Assembly: GCA_005862285.1 (NCBI GenBank)
Contig: SZXW01000010.1
Location: 496,001 to 560,000, forward strand
Direction: 5' to 3'
DNA: 64,000 nt
Source of the DNA: Chlorobium sp.
GTDB lineage: Bacteria; Bacteroidota; Chlorobiia; Chlorobiales; Chlorobiaceae
In this document: positions 17,461 through 26,860 of the stretch, in pieces
How the letters are laid out: each line of letters starts with the position of its first letter
How positions within the stretch are numbered: position 1 is the first letter of the stretch
Notes under the pieces: generated by a model
What the model saw: the letters and a program-made list of their open reading frames with translations, nothing else
Told to the model about the DNA's origin: nothing
Databases searched by the model: none
Program-made: the position numbers and the translations under genes

Positions 17461-20400
17461 AATGGTTTTTCCTTCTTTTTGAAAGCTGACGGAAGGGCTT
17501 TTGGAGAGGTGATTTCATGAAACGTCACGTAGACCTGATAAGGTGCCGACATACCGTCCCTGAACCTTGGAAGCGCGTTGATGCTGATCCAGCGGCAGGT
17601 GTTGTTGCCCGGATGGAAAACACCCATGACGACCCCTCTCACAGGTTGAGCAGTCCCCAATGCGATAAAGGCAGGATGCTCTTCGAACGGAAAATCGGAA
17701 CCATCCTGCCGAACGGTTTTCCAGCGAAGTTCCATTGCGGTTTTTCCCTGCATCTCGTCCCTTGAATAACCCAAAATACGTTCCGCTTCATGATTAGTCC
17801 TCAGAATTTTTCCTTCCGGATCCTGAAAAATAGCTCCCTCAGGTATCGCATCAAATAAAAATCGGAAACTTTCCTCGCATTCTTCCCTTGCCCTTTCAGC
17901 CTCTTTACGGCAGGTATTGTCCGATGCGACCATGATCACTCCGATCGTTTCACCGTTTCCGTTTTTCAGCGGTTTTGAGACGAGTTCATAAAAACGGCTG
18001 CATCCGTTTGCAAGCTGAACCGTCAGGTCCCGGCAAAAAGTATTACCTTTGGCAAAAACTTCCCTGTTGACCTCCCTGAGTTCTTTAAAATGCAATTCAT
18101 CAGGAAGCTCATCATCACGTCTTCCTGTAAAATCAGGTCTGAACATCTCATGCCGTGGATCGCAAAGCCAAGTGAAGCGAAACTCCCTGTCAAAAACCGC
18201 AACAATGATGTTCGAACTTTCAATTGCTGTTCGAAAACGGTTTTCGTTCTCCCTGAGATTCTCTTCGAGATTCTTTGCCTCAGTGATGTCGCTGAACGTG
18301 ATCACCAGCCCGATAATCCTGTTTTCCTGGGTACGATAAGGCATGATCTTCACGTTGAACCACCGGCCATTGGTAGCCGGAACCTGTTTTTCACAGAAAA
18401 TCAGGGTCTGAATGACCTCCCTTGCATCTTCAGCAAGATCAGGGTAATGCAAATCCGTCACGATATCGGTTATGGGCCGCCCGACATCGCTTGCAATCAG
18501 CTTGATGATGCTGGTTGTCCTTGTGGTGAAGCGACGGATATTGAGGGAATCGTCAAGGAACAGTGTGGCAATATCCGTACTGTTAAGCAGGTTTTTCATG
18601 TCGTTGTTTACCTGCGAAAGATCTCTCACTTTCGACTGCAGCTCATGGTTGACTGTCTGCAGTTCCTCGTTCATCGACTGCATCTCCTCTTTGGAAGTTG
18701 TCAGTTCCTCATTGGTGCTCTGCAGTTCTTCATTGGCCGACAGCATCTCTTCATTTGTGGATTTGAGCTCTTCCTGGGAAGTCTCCATCTCTTCGCGGAT
18801 GCTCAGAATCTCATCCCTGGCCATGCTCAGTTCCTGATGAAGTGATGTCAACCGGTTTCCGGCGGCATCTGAAAAAGAGGTATCCGGCAAGATTTCGCCG
18901 GAAACATTGTCATCGTCCTTAAATACAATTAAAATGAGGCCTCGCAAGGCGTCAGGCGCTTCAAGCGGCTCTATCGTGAGATTGACCGTCTGAGTGTCGC
19001 CATTCATTCCCAGGGTCAGGCCTTTCCTGGTTACAGCGGTTTTTTGACGGAGCGCATTCCTGAACAGAAGATCCAGTTCAAAGCGCAGACCTTCCCGGGC
19101 CATGGCAAAAATATTCCAGTTTGCCTTGCCTGCCGCAGGTTCAATATACTTTCCCGTGTGACCGCAGATATAGATGATATCCCCCTTGTCATTCGTCAGG
19201 ACCGCGGCAGGTGCATAATGCTGGAGAAGAAAGCGGTCAACCAGCGTCTGCAGGTTCAGAGAAGAGCTTTTTGAACTTGATTGTTCGGCCGCCACATCCG
19301 GGAAAGCCGGCAGTGCACGAACAAATGCAAAGGGTAAATCAAGCGGTTCCGAACGTCCGTTCGGCTGAAGCCTGCAGAAAAGACGGGTTTTACTGTCAAG
19401 CGGCCTGAAAAGATTGGAAAAGGAGCCGATACTCTCCGCACTTCCAAGAAAAAGAAACCCTCCGGGATTGAGGCTGTAGTGAAAAAGCGGAATCAGCTTT
19501 TTCTGGAGGTCCTGCTCCATATAGATAAGCAGGTTCCGGCACACAAGAATGTCGAGTTTGATGAAGGGAGGGTCCATGATGACATTCTGGGGAGCAAATA
19601 CCACCGTTTCACGGATCTCCCTCGATATTCTGAACCCGTTATCTTCACTTTCAAAGAAACGCCGCAGCCTTTCCTGTGATACATCAGCCGTGATGTTCAA
19701 TGGAAAGAATCCGGTACGTGCCTTGTCGATGGCATCCTTGTCAAGATCGGTTGCAAATATCTGAAGCTTGAACGTTCCGATAGGCTTGACCGCTTCCAGC
19801 GTTTCCCTGAATATGATAGCCAGCGAATAGGCTTCCTCTCCGGTAGAGCATCCTGCTATCCAGGCACGCAGAATACCGCCTGACGGCCGGGAAACGAGAA
19901 GTGACGGTATTACCCTTGTTTTCAGGACTTCCCACATCTCCGGATCGCGGAAAAAACTCGTTACCCCGATCAGAAGTTCCTTGAAAAGCAACAAGGTTTC
20001 ATGGGGATTAGCTTGCAGAAAGCGCACATAGTCTGCAATCCTTTCAATCTGATGAATGCCCATACGCCTTTCGATACGGCGATAGATCGTGCTTTTTTTA
20101 TAGAGTGAAAAATCCTGACCGGTGTGCGCGCGTAAAAGGATCACCACTTTTTCAAGAGCACTCAAAGCCTTGTCTTCAAGCGGAGATTCATGTTTGATAA
20201 CGGAATGAACATGTTTCAGGTATGCAATGATTTTGTCCGGCAGCTCTTCCGCCGGTGCTATTACATCCGCCAGGCCGGTATCGATCGCGCTGCGCGGCAT
20301 CCCGTCAAATTTGGCGGTTGACGGATCCTGGATAAAAACACCGCCGCCTTTTTCTTTTATTGCGGACAAACCGAGCCTTCCGTCTGAACCCATGCCCGAA

Positions 20401-20846
20401 AGAATCACTCCGATGCTCTGCTGCTGCATATCGTAAGCCAGAGAACGGAAAAAATAATCGATGGGAAGCCGTAATCCCCTGGGCTCAGCAGGATCGAGAA
20501 GATGCAATATCCCGTGGAGCATCGACAAATCCTTGTTGGGGGGAATAACATAAACATGATCCGGCTCAACCGCCATGCGGTCACTGACCTGGACCACAGG
20601 CATTTCGGTAGTCCTTTGCAGCAATTCCGGCAGGAGATCCTTGTGTGTAGGATCAAGATGCTGAACGATAACAAAAGCCATACCGCATCTCGAGGGAACA
20701 TTCTTGAGGAATATTTCCATAGCCTCGAGTCCTCCGGCTGAAGCACCGATACCTATGACAGGAAAAGAGAAATCAGCTTTATGCAATTCATTGCTGAATT
20801 CAGGCTTCAGGGTTTTACGGCGGCCTGCCGTTTCTTTCTTTGCCAT
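17457..20846 (-). CDS. CheB-CheR hybrid protein with PAS domains, no kinase domain
   Basis: The 1129 aa protein fuses several modules. Residues about 28-210 are a CheB methylesterase (catalytic Ser in IGASAGGLEAM near 36, His in IVQHLDPTHKDLL near 63, Asp in LSGMGSDGRLG near 157). Residues about 230-500 are a CheR methyltransferase (VTSFFRDPEMW; SAM site IAGCSTGEEAYSLAI; VFAPQNVIMDPPFIKLDIL). A PAS-like segment follows, then a long Glu/Ser/Asn-repeat coiled coil (about 670-740, with repeating EELQSTNEELTTSKEEM units) and three PAS domains to the end. Many homologues continue into a histidine kinase or GGDEF domain; this one stops after PAS. No receptor or other Che gene is near. The output partner is probably the overlapping PAS/winged-helix gene. 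Confidence 0.9.
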   Translation of the reverse strand: MAKKETAGRRKTLKPEFSNELHKADFSFPVIGIGASAGGLEAMEIFLKNVPSRCGMAFVIVQHLDPTHKDLLPELLQRTTEMPVVQVSDRMAVEPDHVYVIPPNKDLSMLHGILHLLDPAEPRGLRLPIDYFFRSLAYDMQQQSIGVILSGMGSDGRLGLSAIKEKGGGVFIQDPSTAKFDGMPRSAIDTGLADVIAPAEELPDKIIAYLKHVHSVIKHESPLEDKALSALEKVVILLRAHTGQDFSLYKKSTIYRRIERRMGIHQIERIADYVRFLQANPHETLLLFKELLIGVTSFFRDPEMWEVLKTRVIPSLLVSRPSGGILRAWIAGCSTGEEAYSLAIIFRETLEAVKPIGTFKLQIFATDLDKDAIDKARTGFFPLNITADVSQERLRRFFESEDNGFRISREIRETVVFAPQNVIMDPPFIKLDILVCRNLLIYMEQDLQKKLIPLFHYSLNPGGFLFLGSAESIGSFSNLFRPLDSKTRLFCRLQPNGRSEPLDLPFAFVRALPAFPDVAAEQSSSKSSSLNLQTLVDRFLLQHYAPAAVLTNDKGDIIYICGHTGKYIEPAAGKANWNIFAMAREGLRFELDLLFRNALRQKTAVTRKGLTLGMNGDTQTVNLTIEPLEAPDALRGLILIVFKDDDNVSGEILPDTSFSDAAGNRLTSLHQELSMARDEILSIREEMETSQEELKSTNEEMLSANEELQSTNEELTTSKEEMQSMNEELQTVNHELQSKVRDLSQVNNDMKNLLNSTDIATLFLDDSLNIRRFTTRTTSIIKLIASDVGRPITDIVTDLHYPDLAEDAREVIQTLIFCEKQVPATNGRWFNVKIMPYRTQENRIIGLVITFSDITEAKNLEENLRENENRFRTAIESSNIIVAVFDREFRFTWLCDPRHEMFRPDFTGRRDDELPDELHFKELREVNREVFAKGNTFCRDLTVQLANGCSRFYELVSKPLKNGNGETIGVIMVASDNTCRKEAERAREECEESFRFLFDAIPEGAIFQDPEGKILRTNHEAERILGYSRDEMQGKTAMELRWKTVRQDGSDFPFEEHPAFIALGTAQPVRGVVMGVFHPGNNTCRWISINALPRFRDGMSAPYQVYVTFHEITSPKALPSAFKKKEKPL

Positions 20847-21316
20847 GGGTTTGCTTTTTAGCTTATATGGCTTTATTACGGTTTAAGCATTATTAATCCG
20901 GCGATTAAAACTGTCAATCCTGGTCAGCAACAATAGCTTTGATCCTGTCATTCTGAGGCCGATGCAGTCGGCCGAAGAATCCATAAATTATTGTATAGTA
21001 ACTAAATGGGTTCTTCATTACGCTACGCTTCATTGCGCAATGACAGACCCGTTGCATGGATTTTTTTGCGACTTATTGTTGCCTTAGCAATAATGATATT
21101 GACATCCCCGTATCTCTCTTTGCCAACCTATATAATCCAATGTTTCGGGATTATATGACCTTCCATGAATGATCCGATGAGTTGCAAACGATCCTGACTC
21201 TTTGTACCGGCAAGCTTTGGCAGATACAAAAATATTCAAGGCAATAAAATAATACTCAAAACTTTTCAGAAACAAGATATACCAAAAATATGAATTGAAA
21301 CGACAGGCACTCTTTT
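20847..21316. other. Intergenic stretch with palindrome and possible remnants
   Basis: Apart from the palindrome, a minus-strand frame at 21084-21275 (63 codons, with ATHRIIHGRSYNPETLDYIG) is not recognisable and has no clear ribosome-binding site. It may be a remnant like the corA piece beside it. Confidence 0.3.
20945..21046. repeat. MITE-like imperfect palindrome
   Basis: The segment starts CTGTCATTCTGAGGC...CGAAGAATCC and ends GGGTTCTTCA...GCAATGACAG, so its arms are inverted copies (CTGTCATT with AATGACAG, GAAGAATCC with GGGTTCTTC). It lies upstream of the CheB/CheR gene in a gap with decayed genes. Such palindromes are commonly dispersed non-autonomous elements or REP-like repeats; other copies are not visible in this window. 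Confidence 0.55.
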
Positions 21317-21514
21317 CAGAACCATTTCCTTGTCCGGAAATACACGATCATGCCGGTGAAAATCAGCCAAGTAGAGCATCATCGCATAAAATCCCCAGGA
21401 CTGTTCGAGCCCGGAATTGACGCGGAAATTCATGCAGTATACGCCGGAAGAAAGGAAATGGGTATCAAGACCATCGCGATGACGGCCAATCACTTTCATT
21501 ATTTCGCGCAAATC
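21317..21514 (-). pseudogene. corA: corA 3'-end remnant, left copy
   Basis: Read in shifting frames, this stretch encodes the end of a CorA magnesium transporter. EIMKV is followed in another frame by VIAMVLIPISFLPAYT, then MNFRVNSGLEQSWGFYAMML, then a further shift into the last helix and a degraded terminus. GMN and the following WGFYAMM-type helix are hallmarks of CorA, but at least two frameshifts and the lost stop rule out function. The nearby DNA also holds a second partial match to the WGFYA segment (21497-21513). It begins immediately after the modC stop codon and matches the remnant upstream of modA. Confidence 0.75.
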
Positions 21515-21529
21515 GCATAAAAGCCCCAT

Positions 21530-22612
21530 TCAACAGGCGATTAAATGCATTTTGCTAACCCCCAGTCGAAGGAAAGCAGAAGCCTTGATTGCCGCATACA
21601 ATTCGCTGCCTGCGACGATCTCCAGTTCCTGTGCCGCAGCTTTCACCACTTCGGCAATCAGCCTTTCTCCTCCATTGTCCAGTTCTACTCCGATTCTTTT
21701 TCCGGAAACGAAGGTTCCGACAACACGGCATTTCAGAAGATTGCGGGCACTGATGGCCTCGGGATGCTTTTTAAAAAGAATGATGTCTTTTGAAGAAAGC
21801 TCGAATAGCGCTTCATGCTCGTCACAGCCATCAGAAATCAGGAGGTTTTCCTGCCCCCAGGGATAGGAGTACAGTTCGCCGACACGCTCAGGGCTGGATA
21901 ATTTCAGCAGATTGATATAGCCGTAGGGGCTTTCTCCCATACGTGCTCGGGCAAGCTGGTCGGAAGGGATTGGTTCGGAAACTTTTCCTCCGGAAACGAC
22001 CAGCACCTGCTCCGCCATCAGGCGCATTTCCATAAGCGAATGAGAAATGAAGAGATACGGTATCGCAAACTGTTCGCTGACGCTTTTCAGATAAGGAATG
22101 ATCTGGAACCTGAGAGTGTCATCGAGGGCTGAAAGCGGCTCATCCATCAGAAGCAGTCGCGGATTTGAAAGAATGGCTCTCCCGAGAGCCACGCGCTGTT
22201 TCTCGCCTCCGGAAAGATTATTGATACTGCGGTCAAGCAAGGGTGCTATCTGCAGAACGTCTGCAAGACGATTGAAATCAATCCTGCGATGTTCACGGGC
22301 ACAACGCTTATATCCATAGAGCAGGTTGTGCTTCACATCCAGATGAGCAAAGAGTTCATGCTGCTGGAATACCATGGCAATCCGGCGCCTCGAAGGCGGC
22401 AGGTCGATGCCTTGTGCAGTGCTGAACAGGGTCTCTCCATCCAGTGTTATTTCCCCCTGATCAGGTTTGACCAGGCCGGCAAGCATCCCGACAAGGGTTG
22501 ATTTTCCGCTGCCTGATACGCCGAATATGCCGATACGATCTCCGGCAACCGTGATATCTGAAGCAAGATGAAAAGAACCGTACTCTTTCTGAACAAACAG
22601 GGAAAGATTCAT
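21530..22612 (-). CDS. modC: Molybdate ABC transporter ATP-binding protein
   Basis: The 360 aa ATPase drives molybdate import. The N-terminal ABC domain has Walker [13 protein letters not shown] near residue 34, Q-loop [12 protein letters not shown] near 80, signature [17 protein letters not shown] near 133 and Walker [12 protein letters not shown] near 155. Residues about 230-360 carry the regulatory part, including a TOBE (molybdate-binding) domain. Its start overlaps the modB stop by 4 bp. The last residues (SKMHLIAC) end exactly where the corA remnant begins, so the original C-terminus may have been altered by a few residues. Molybdate serves nitrogenase and molybdopterin enzymes in green sulfur bacteria. 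Confidence 0.93.
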   Translation of the reverse strand: MNLSLFVQKEYGSFHLASDITVAGDRIGIFGVSGSGKSTLVGMLAGLVKPDQGEITLDGETLFSTAQGIDLPPSRRRIAMVFQQHELFAHLDVKHNLLYGYKRCAREHRRIDFNRLADVLQIAPLLDRSINNLSGGEKQRVALGRAILSNPRLLLMDEPLSALDDTLRFQIIPYLKSVSEQFAIPYLFISHSLMEMRLMAEQVLVVSGGKVSEPIPSDQLARARMGESPYGYINLLKLSSPERVGELYSYPWGQENLLISDGCDEHEALFELSSKDIILFKKHPEAISARNLLKCRVVGTFVSGKRIGVELDNGGERLIAEVVKAAAQELEIVAGSELYAAIKASAFLRLGVSKMHLIAC

Positions 22613-23301
22613 CGCTCGGTCTGGATGACGTTCCTGATATTCGGTTGCCAGACATACAGTGCAAGCAGTGCCAGGAACGAAAATATCAGCAATACTGCCG
22701 CCATATGATAAGCCTCATTGTATTCCAGCGCTTCGACATGATCATAGATCTGGACCGATGCAACCCGGGTAACCCCCGGAATATTGCCTCCGATCATCAG
22801 CACGACACCGAATTCACCAACAGTATGAGCAAAAGTAAGGATCGACGCTGTCAGCAAACCGGGTCGTGCCAGCGGCAAGGCTACCGTGAAAAAAGCATCG
22901 AGCTTCGATGCCCCGAGTGACGCCGCAACCTGTACAGGTCTTTTTCCTATAGCTTCAAAAGCATTCTGGAGAGGTTGGACCATGAATGGAAGCGAGTAAA
23001 AAACAGATGCAACCACCAACCCCCAGAAAGTAAACGGTAACAGACCTATTCCTGCAGCTTTCGTGATCATCCCGACCGGACCGCGCGGCCCCATGGCCAA
23101 CAACATATAAAAACCAAGCACTGACGGAGGAAGAACGAGCGGCAAGGCAACAACTGCGCCAACTGGGCCTTTCAGACGTGAAGAAGCAGTCGCCAGCCAC
23201 CAGGCAAGAGGAGTGCCGAGAAGCAGGAGAATGAAGGTGACAACGCCTGCAAGCCTGAGTGTCAGCCAGATTGCCTGAAGATCATTTTCTGCAAGAAACA
23301 T
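22609..23301 (-). CDS. modB: Molybdate ABC transporter permease
   Basis: The 230 aa inner-membrane protein has five or six hydrophobic helices starting at residue 12 ([20 protein letters not shown]). The permease EAA loop that docks the ATPase is recognisable as [20 protein letters not shown] near residue 127, followed by [15 protein letters not shown], which is typical of ModB. It lies 12 bp after modA and overlaps modC by 4 bp, so modABC is one operon on the minus strand. The length is normal for the family. Confidence 0.93.
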   Translation of the reverse strand: MFLAENDLQAIWLTLRLAGVVTFILLLLGTPLAWWLATASSRLKGPVGAVVALPLVLPPSVLGFYMLLAMGPRGPVGMITKAAGIGLLPFTFWGLVVASVFYSLPFMVQPLQNAFEAIGKRPVQVAASLGASKLDAFFTVALPLARPGLLTASILTFAHTVGEFGVVLMIGGNIPGVTRVASVQIYDHVEALEYNEAYHMAAVLLIFSFLALLALYVWQPNIRNVIQTER

Positions 23302-23313
23302 GATTGCTCCGTT

Positions 23314-24093
23314 CTATCGTCCCTTGGCTTCACCCGGCAGCGCAAAGCCATACCTGGACATGATTGAGCGGACTTTTTTTGCGTTCATATAGGTTGCGAA
23401 TGTTTTCGCCAGAGGTTTGTCTGAGCCGGCCTTCGTGATAATAAAACCTTGCTCAAGAGGCTGATGAAGTTTTTCCGGAATGAGATAATAACCGCCTCTT
23501 TTCGACAGTTCGGGATTGAGTGCGAGTGACAAGGCAATGATACCGATCTGGGCATTACCGCTTTGAACATATTGAGCGGTCTGGGCAATATTTTCACCAA
23601 AAACAAGTTCGGGCTGCAGCTTGTCCCATAAGCCCGATGCCCTGAGGGCTTCTTCTGCCCGTTTACCATAAGGAGCATGTTGAGGATTGGCTATGGCAAT
23701 CCTGCTTATCCCGGGATTGGTGAGACTGGCCAGGGTCATTTTTGAAGCGTCCATTTCACTGCTCCACAGCACAATCCTTCCGATAGCGTATGGCTGGACC
23801 GCAGAAGCCGCAAATCCATTGGAGGCAAGTTCTTTCGGAAACGAAATATCGGCAGAAAAGAAGATGTCGAAGGGAGCACCCTGTTGAATTTGAGTAAAGA
23901 ATTTACCGGAAGAACCATAGGTCACGATAATGGTGTCTGTCGGGTGTTCCTGCTTGAAACCGGAAACGATCTCGTCCATGGCGAATTTCAAGTCTGCCGC
24001 TGCGGCTATTGAAAGCTGATCGGCTTTGACGACAGGGGGTACAGAGATGATCAACAAACTTAACAAAATAATACAAAGACCAAATCGTTTCAT
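23314..24093 (-). CDS. modA: Molybdate-binding periplasmic protein
   Basis: The 259 aa product has a signal peptide (residues 1-24, ending VVKA) and a ModA-type binding domain: SIAAAADLKFAMDEIV at about residues 28-43, VTYGSSGKFFTQIQQGAPFD near 60 (oxyanion-contact loop), FFSADISFPKEL and AIANPQHAPYGKRAEE near 130. It delivers molybdate or tungstate to ModBC. It is the first gene of the operon; the 210-bp gap upstream holds no other gene, and I could not pick out a ModE-type operator with confidence. Upstream of the gap lies the second corA remnant. Confidence 0.93.
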   Translation of the reverse strand: MKRFGLCIILLSLLIISVPPVVKADQLSIAAAADLKFAMDEIVSGFKQEHPTDTIIVTYGSSGKFFTQIQQGAPFDIFFSADISFPKELASNGFAASAVQPYAIGRIVLWSSEMDASKMTLASLTNPGISRIAIANPQHAPYGKRAEEALRASGLWDKLQPELVFGENIAQTAQYVQSGNAQIGIIALSLALNPELSKRGGYYLIPEKLHQPLEQGFIITKAGSDKPLAKTFATYMNAKKVRSIMSRYGFALPGEAKGR

Positions 24094-24305
24094 AACAATA
24101 TAAATTTAAGAGATATAGGCTTTATTCCTGAATTTTCGATATGCATTGATGAATATAACGATTTTAATGTCTGAATCAAACGGCTGTTCCCGAGTACTGG
24201 ACAAAACAATGAAGGGGCGAAAACACTTTGTTTCTGCCGACGTGAAAGCATTTATCGAGACCATCAGAATCAGCCGTAAAAGCACTCATGTCCGGTGTTT
24301 TTTCA

Positions 24306-24436
24306 CTAAAACCATTTCCTTGTCCGGAAATACACGATCATCCCGATAAAGATCAGCCCCATGAAGAGCATCATCGCATAAAAACCCCAGGACAGATCAA
24401 GCCCCGGTATGACATGGAAATTCATGCCGTATACGC
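24306..24436 (-). pseudogene. corA: corA 3'-end remnant, right copy
   Basis: An open stretch encodes the very C-terminus of Cor[21 protein letters not shown], then MMLFMGLIFIGMIVYFRTRK, WF and a TAG stop at 24306-24308. This includes the GMN motif and the last transmembrane helix, but nothing upstream of the GMN. The 5' boundary is abrupt at 24436, inside the end of the xfp coding region. The left copy near 21.4 kb is similar but more decayed, so the two flank modABC as direct repeats. Confidence 0.8.
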
Positions 24437-26821
24437 TGTTCCTTTCCATTTCCAGTTCCTGATTTCCGGCATATCCTCTCCATGCTGGCGGATATACTCT
24501 TTGTGGGCTACCAGGCAGTCACGCACATACTGTTTGATGTAAGCCGCCCTCCCGCGGAACTTCGGCACACGGTCAACCACGTCGGCAACGAGATGGAAGC
24601 GGTCGAGGTCGTTCATGACCACCATATCGAAGGGGGTACTGGTGGTTCCCTCCTCCTTGTAACCGCGCACGTGCAGGTTGTCGTGGTTCGTCCTGCGGTA
24701 GGTTAGCCGGTGGATAAGCCACGGATAGCCGTGATAGGCAAAAATAACAGGTTTGTCCCGGGTGAAGATATCGTCGAAATCCCTGTCCGAAAGGCCGTGG
24801 GGGTGCTCCTCCCTCGGCTGCAGCGCCATGAGGTCGACAACGTTCACGACGCGGATGCGTATATCGGGAATTTTCTCCCGCAGAATTTCCACCGCCGCAA
24901 GCGTTTCGAGTGTAGGGACGTCACCAGCGCAGGCCATCACGACGTCGGGCTCCCCTTCAGGAGCATCGTTCGAAGCCCACTCCCATATCCCAGCCCCTTT
25001 CGTGCAGTGGCGGACGGCCGATTCCATGTCGAGCCACTGCCATGCAGGCTGCTTGCCTGCAACAATCACATTGATGTAGTTGCGTGAACGCAGGCAGTGG
25101 TCGGTCACGCAAAGAAGCGTATTGGTGTCTGGAGGAAGGTAAACCCTGATAACGCCCCCTTTCTTGTTCACGACATGGTCGATGAAGCCCGGGTCCTGAT
25201 GGGAAAACCCGTTGTTGTCCTGCCGCCAGACATGCGAGGTCAAAAGGTAGTTGAGCGAGGCAATCGGACGCCTCCACGCTATTTCCCGAGTTACCTTCAG
25301 CCACTTGGCATGCTGGTTGAACATCGAATCGACGATGTGGATGAATGCCTCATAACACGAAAACAGGCCGTGCCTGCCGGTCAGCAGGTAACCTTCGAGC
25401 CACCCCTGGCAGGTGTGCTCCGAAAGGATTTCCATTACCCTTCCGTTCCGGGAAAGATGATCGTCAAACGGGTAAGTTCTGTCCATCCAGGTGCGCCCGG
25501 TAACCTCGAACAGCGCATCGAGACGGTTCGAAGCGGTCTCGTCAGGACCGAACACACGGAAGCTTGCCTCATGCAGGTTCATCTTCATGATATCCCTGAG
25601 GAAAAAACCCATATGCCTTGTGGCTTCAGCTTCAATGGAACCGGGCGAAGGCAGTTCGACTGCGTAGTCCCGGAAATCGGGCATATGCAGCGATTTCAGC
25701 AGGAAACCACCATTCGCATGAGGATTGTCCCCCATTCTCCGCTGCCCGGCCGGGGCAAGGGCTTTCAACTCAGGCCTCAAAGCACCCGAATCCGTGAACA
25801 GTTCCTCGGGCCTGTAGCTTCTCATCCACTCTTCGAGAAGCTTCAGATGTGCCGGGTTTTCCCGGACTGAGGTAAACGGAACCTGGTGGGAGCGCCAGAA
25901 ATCCTCCGTTTTTTTGCCGTCCACCTCTTTCGGCCCGGTCCACCCCTTGGGGGAACGCAGCACGATCATTGGCCACAAGGGCCTTTCATTCAGTCCGTGC
26001 TGCCGCGCTTCGAGCTGTATTCCGGCGATTTCGTCGAGGCACGCGTCAAGCGCGGCGGCCATTTGCTGATGCATGGCGAGCGGTTCCGAACCCTCCACGA
26101 AATATGGTTTATAGCCGTAACCGACGAGAAGGCTCTCCAGCTCGTCGTGCGGGATGCGGGCAAGGATTGCCGGGTTGGCGATCTTGTACCCGTTGAGGTG
26201 CAGGATCGGAAGCACCGCCCCGTCGCGGGCCGGATTGAGGAACTTGTTCGAATGCCAGGAGGTGGCGAGAGGACCGGTCTCGGCTTCACCGTCCCCCACC
26301 ACGCATGCGGCCAGAAGATCGGGATTGTCGAACACCGCGCCGAATGCATGGGAAAGCGCGTAGCCAAGCTCTCCGCCTTCGTGGATGGATCCCGGGGTTT
26401 CGGGAGCGACATGGCTCGGGATGCCGCCAGGGAAGGAGAACTGCCTGAAAAGGCGTTTCATGCCTGCAGCGTTTTCGGATATATCGGGATAATATTCGCT
26501 GTATGTACCCTCCATCCAGACGTTCGCGACAATGGCGGGACCGCCGTGGCCGGGACCAGTCACATAAATCACGTTGAGGTCCCTTTGAAGGATGGCACGG
26601 TTCAGGTGTGCATAGATGAAATTGAGACCAGGGGAGGTTCCCCAGTGGCCAAGAAGGCGGGGCTTGACATGTTCCGGCTTGAGGGGCTCCCTCAGCAGCG
26701 GGTTGTCCATGAGATAGATCTGACCGACTGAGAGATAGTTGGCAGCCCTCCACCAGGCATCGATAAGGTGAAAATCGTCTGCGGCAAGCGCTCCTTCCGC
26801 GGAAAGCGGATATTGGTCCAT
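24422..26821 (-). CDS. xfp: Phosphoketolase (xylulose 5-phosphate / fructose 6-phosphate)
   Basis: The 799 aa thiamine-diphosphate enzyme splits xylulose 5-phosphate or fructose 6-phosphate with phosphate, giving acetyl phosphate plus a shorter sugar phosphate. Signatures include [20 protein letters not shown] near residue 65, [17 protein letters not shown] near 130, and the cofactor-binding [19 protein letters not shown] near 178. The C-terminus is odd: after [10 protein letters not shown] the last four residues (AYTA) and the stop are read from corA-like DNA that belongs to the adjacent remnant, so the native stop was lost in a rearrangement. Activity is probably unaffected. The 39-bp gap to ackA upstream indicates an operon whose two enzymes form an acetyl-phosphate to ATP route. 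Confidence 0.93.
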   Translation of the reverse strand: MDQYPLSAEGALAADDFHLIDAWWRAANYLSVGQIYLMDNPLLREPLKPEHVKPRLLGHWGTSPGLNFIYAHLNRAILQRDLNVIYVTGPGHGGPAIVANVWMEGTYSEYYPDISENAAGMKRLFRQFSFPGGIPSHVAPETPGSIHEGGELGYALSHAFGAVFDNPDLLAACVVGDGEAETGPLATSWHSNKFLNPARDGAVLPILHLNGYKIANPAILARIPHDELESLLVGYGYKPYFVEGSEPLAMHQQMAAALDACLDEIAGIQLEARQHGLNERPLWPMIVLRSPKGWTGPKEVDGKKTEDFWRSHQVPFTSVRENPAHLKLLEEWMRSYRPEELFTDSGALRPELKALAPAGQRRMGDNPHANGGFLLKSLHMPDFRDYAVELPSPGSIEAEATRHMGFFLRDIMKMNLHEASFRVFGPDETASNRLDALFEVTGRTWMDRTYPFDDHLSRNGRVMEILSEHTCQGWLEGYLLTGRHGLFSCYEAFIHIVDSMFNQHAKWLKVTREIAWRRPIASLNYLLTSHVWRQDNNGFSHQDPGFIDHVVNKKGGVIRVYLPPDTNTLLCVTDHCLRSRNYINVIVAGKQPAWQWLDMESAVRHCTKGAGIWEWASNDAPEGEPDVVMACAGDVPTLETLAAVEILREKIPDIRIRVVNVVDLMALQPREEHPHGLSDRDFDDIFTRDKPVIFAYHGYPWLIHRLTYRRTNHDNLHVRGYKEEGTTSTPFDMVVMNDLDRFHLVADVVDRVPKFRGRAAYIKQYVRDCLVAHKEYIRQHGEDMPEIRNWKWKGTAYTA

Positions 26822-26860
26822 GGTTCAGGTTTTGAATTACATAAAATTGATTTGCCGGAT

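Noticed and set aside
21084-21275. 63-codon minus-strand frame
   Set aside because: No ribosome-binding site and no recognisable family; it may be a remnant but cannot be supported as a gene.
24146-24349. + strand frame upstream of modA
   Set aside because: Runs antisense into the corA remnant and shows no protein-like composition.
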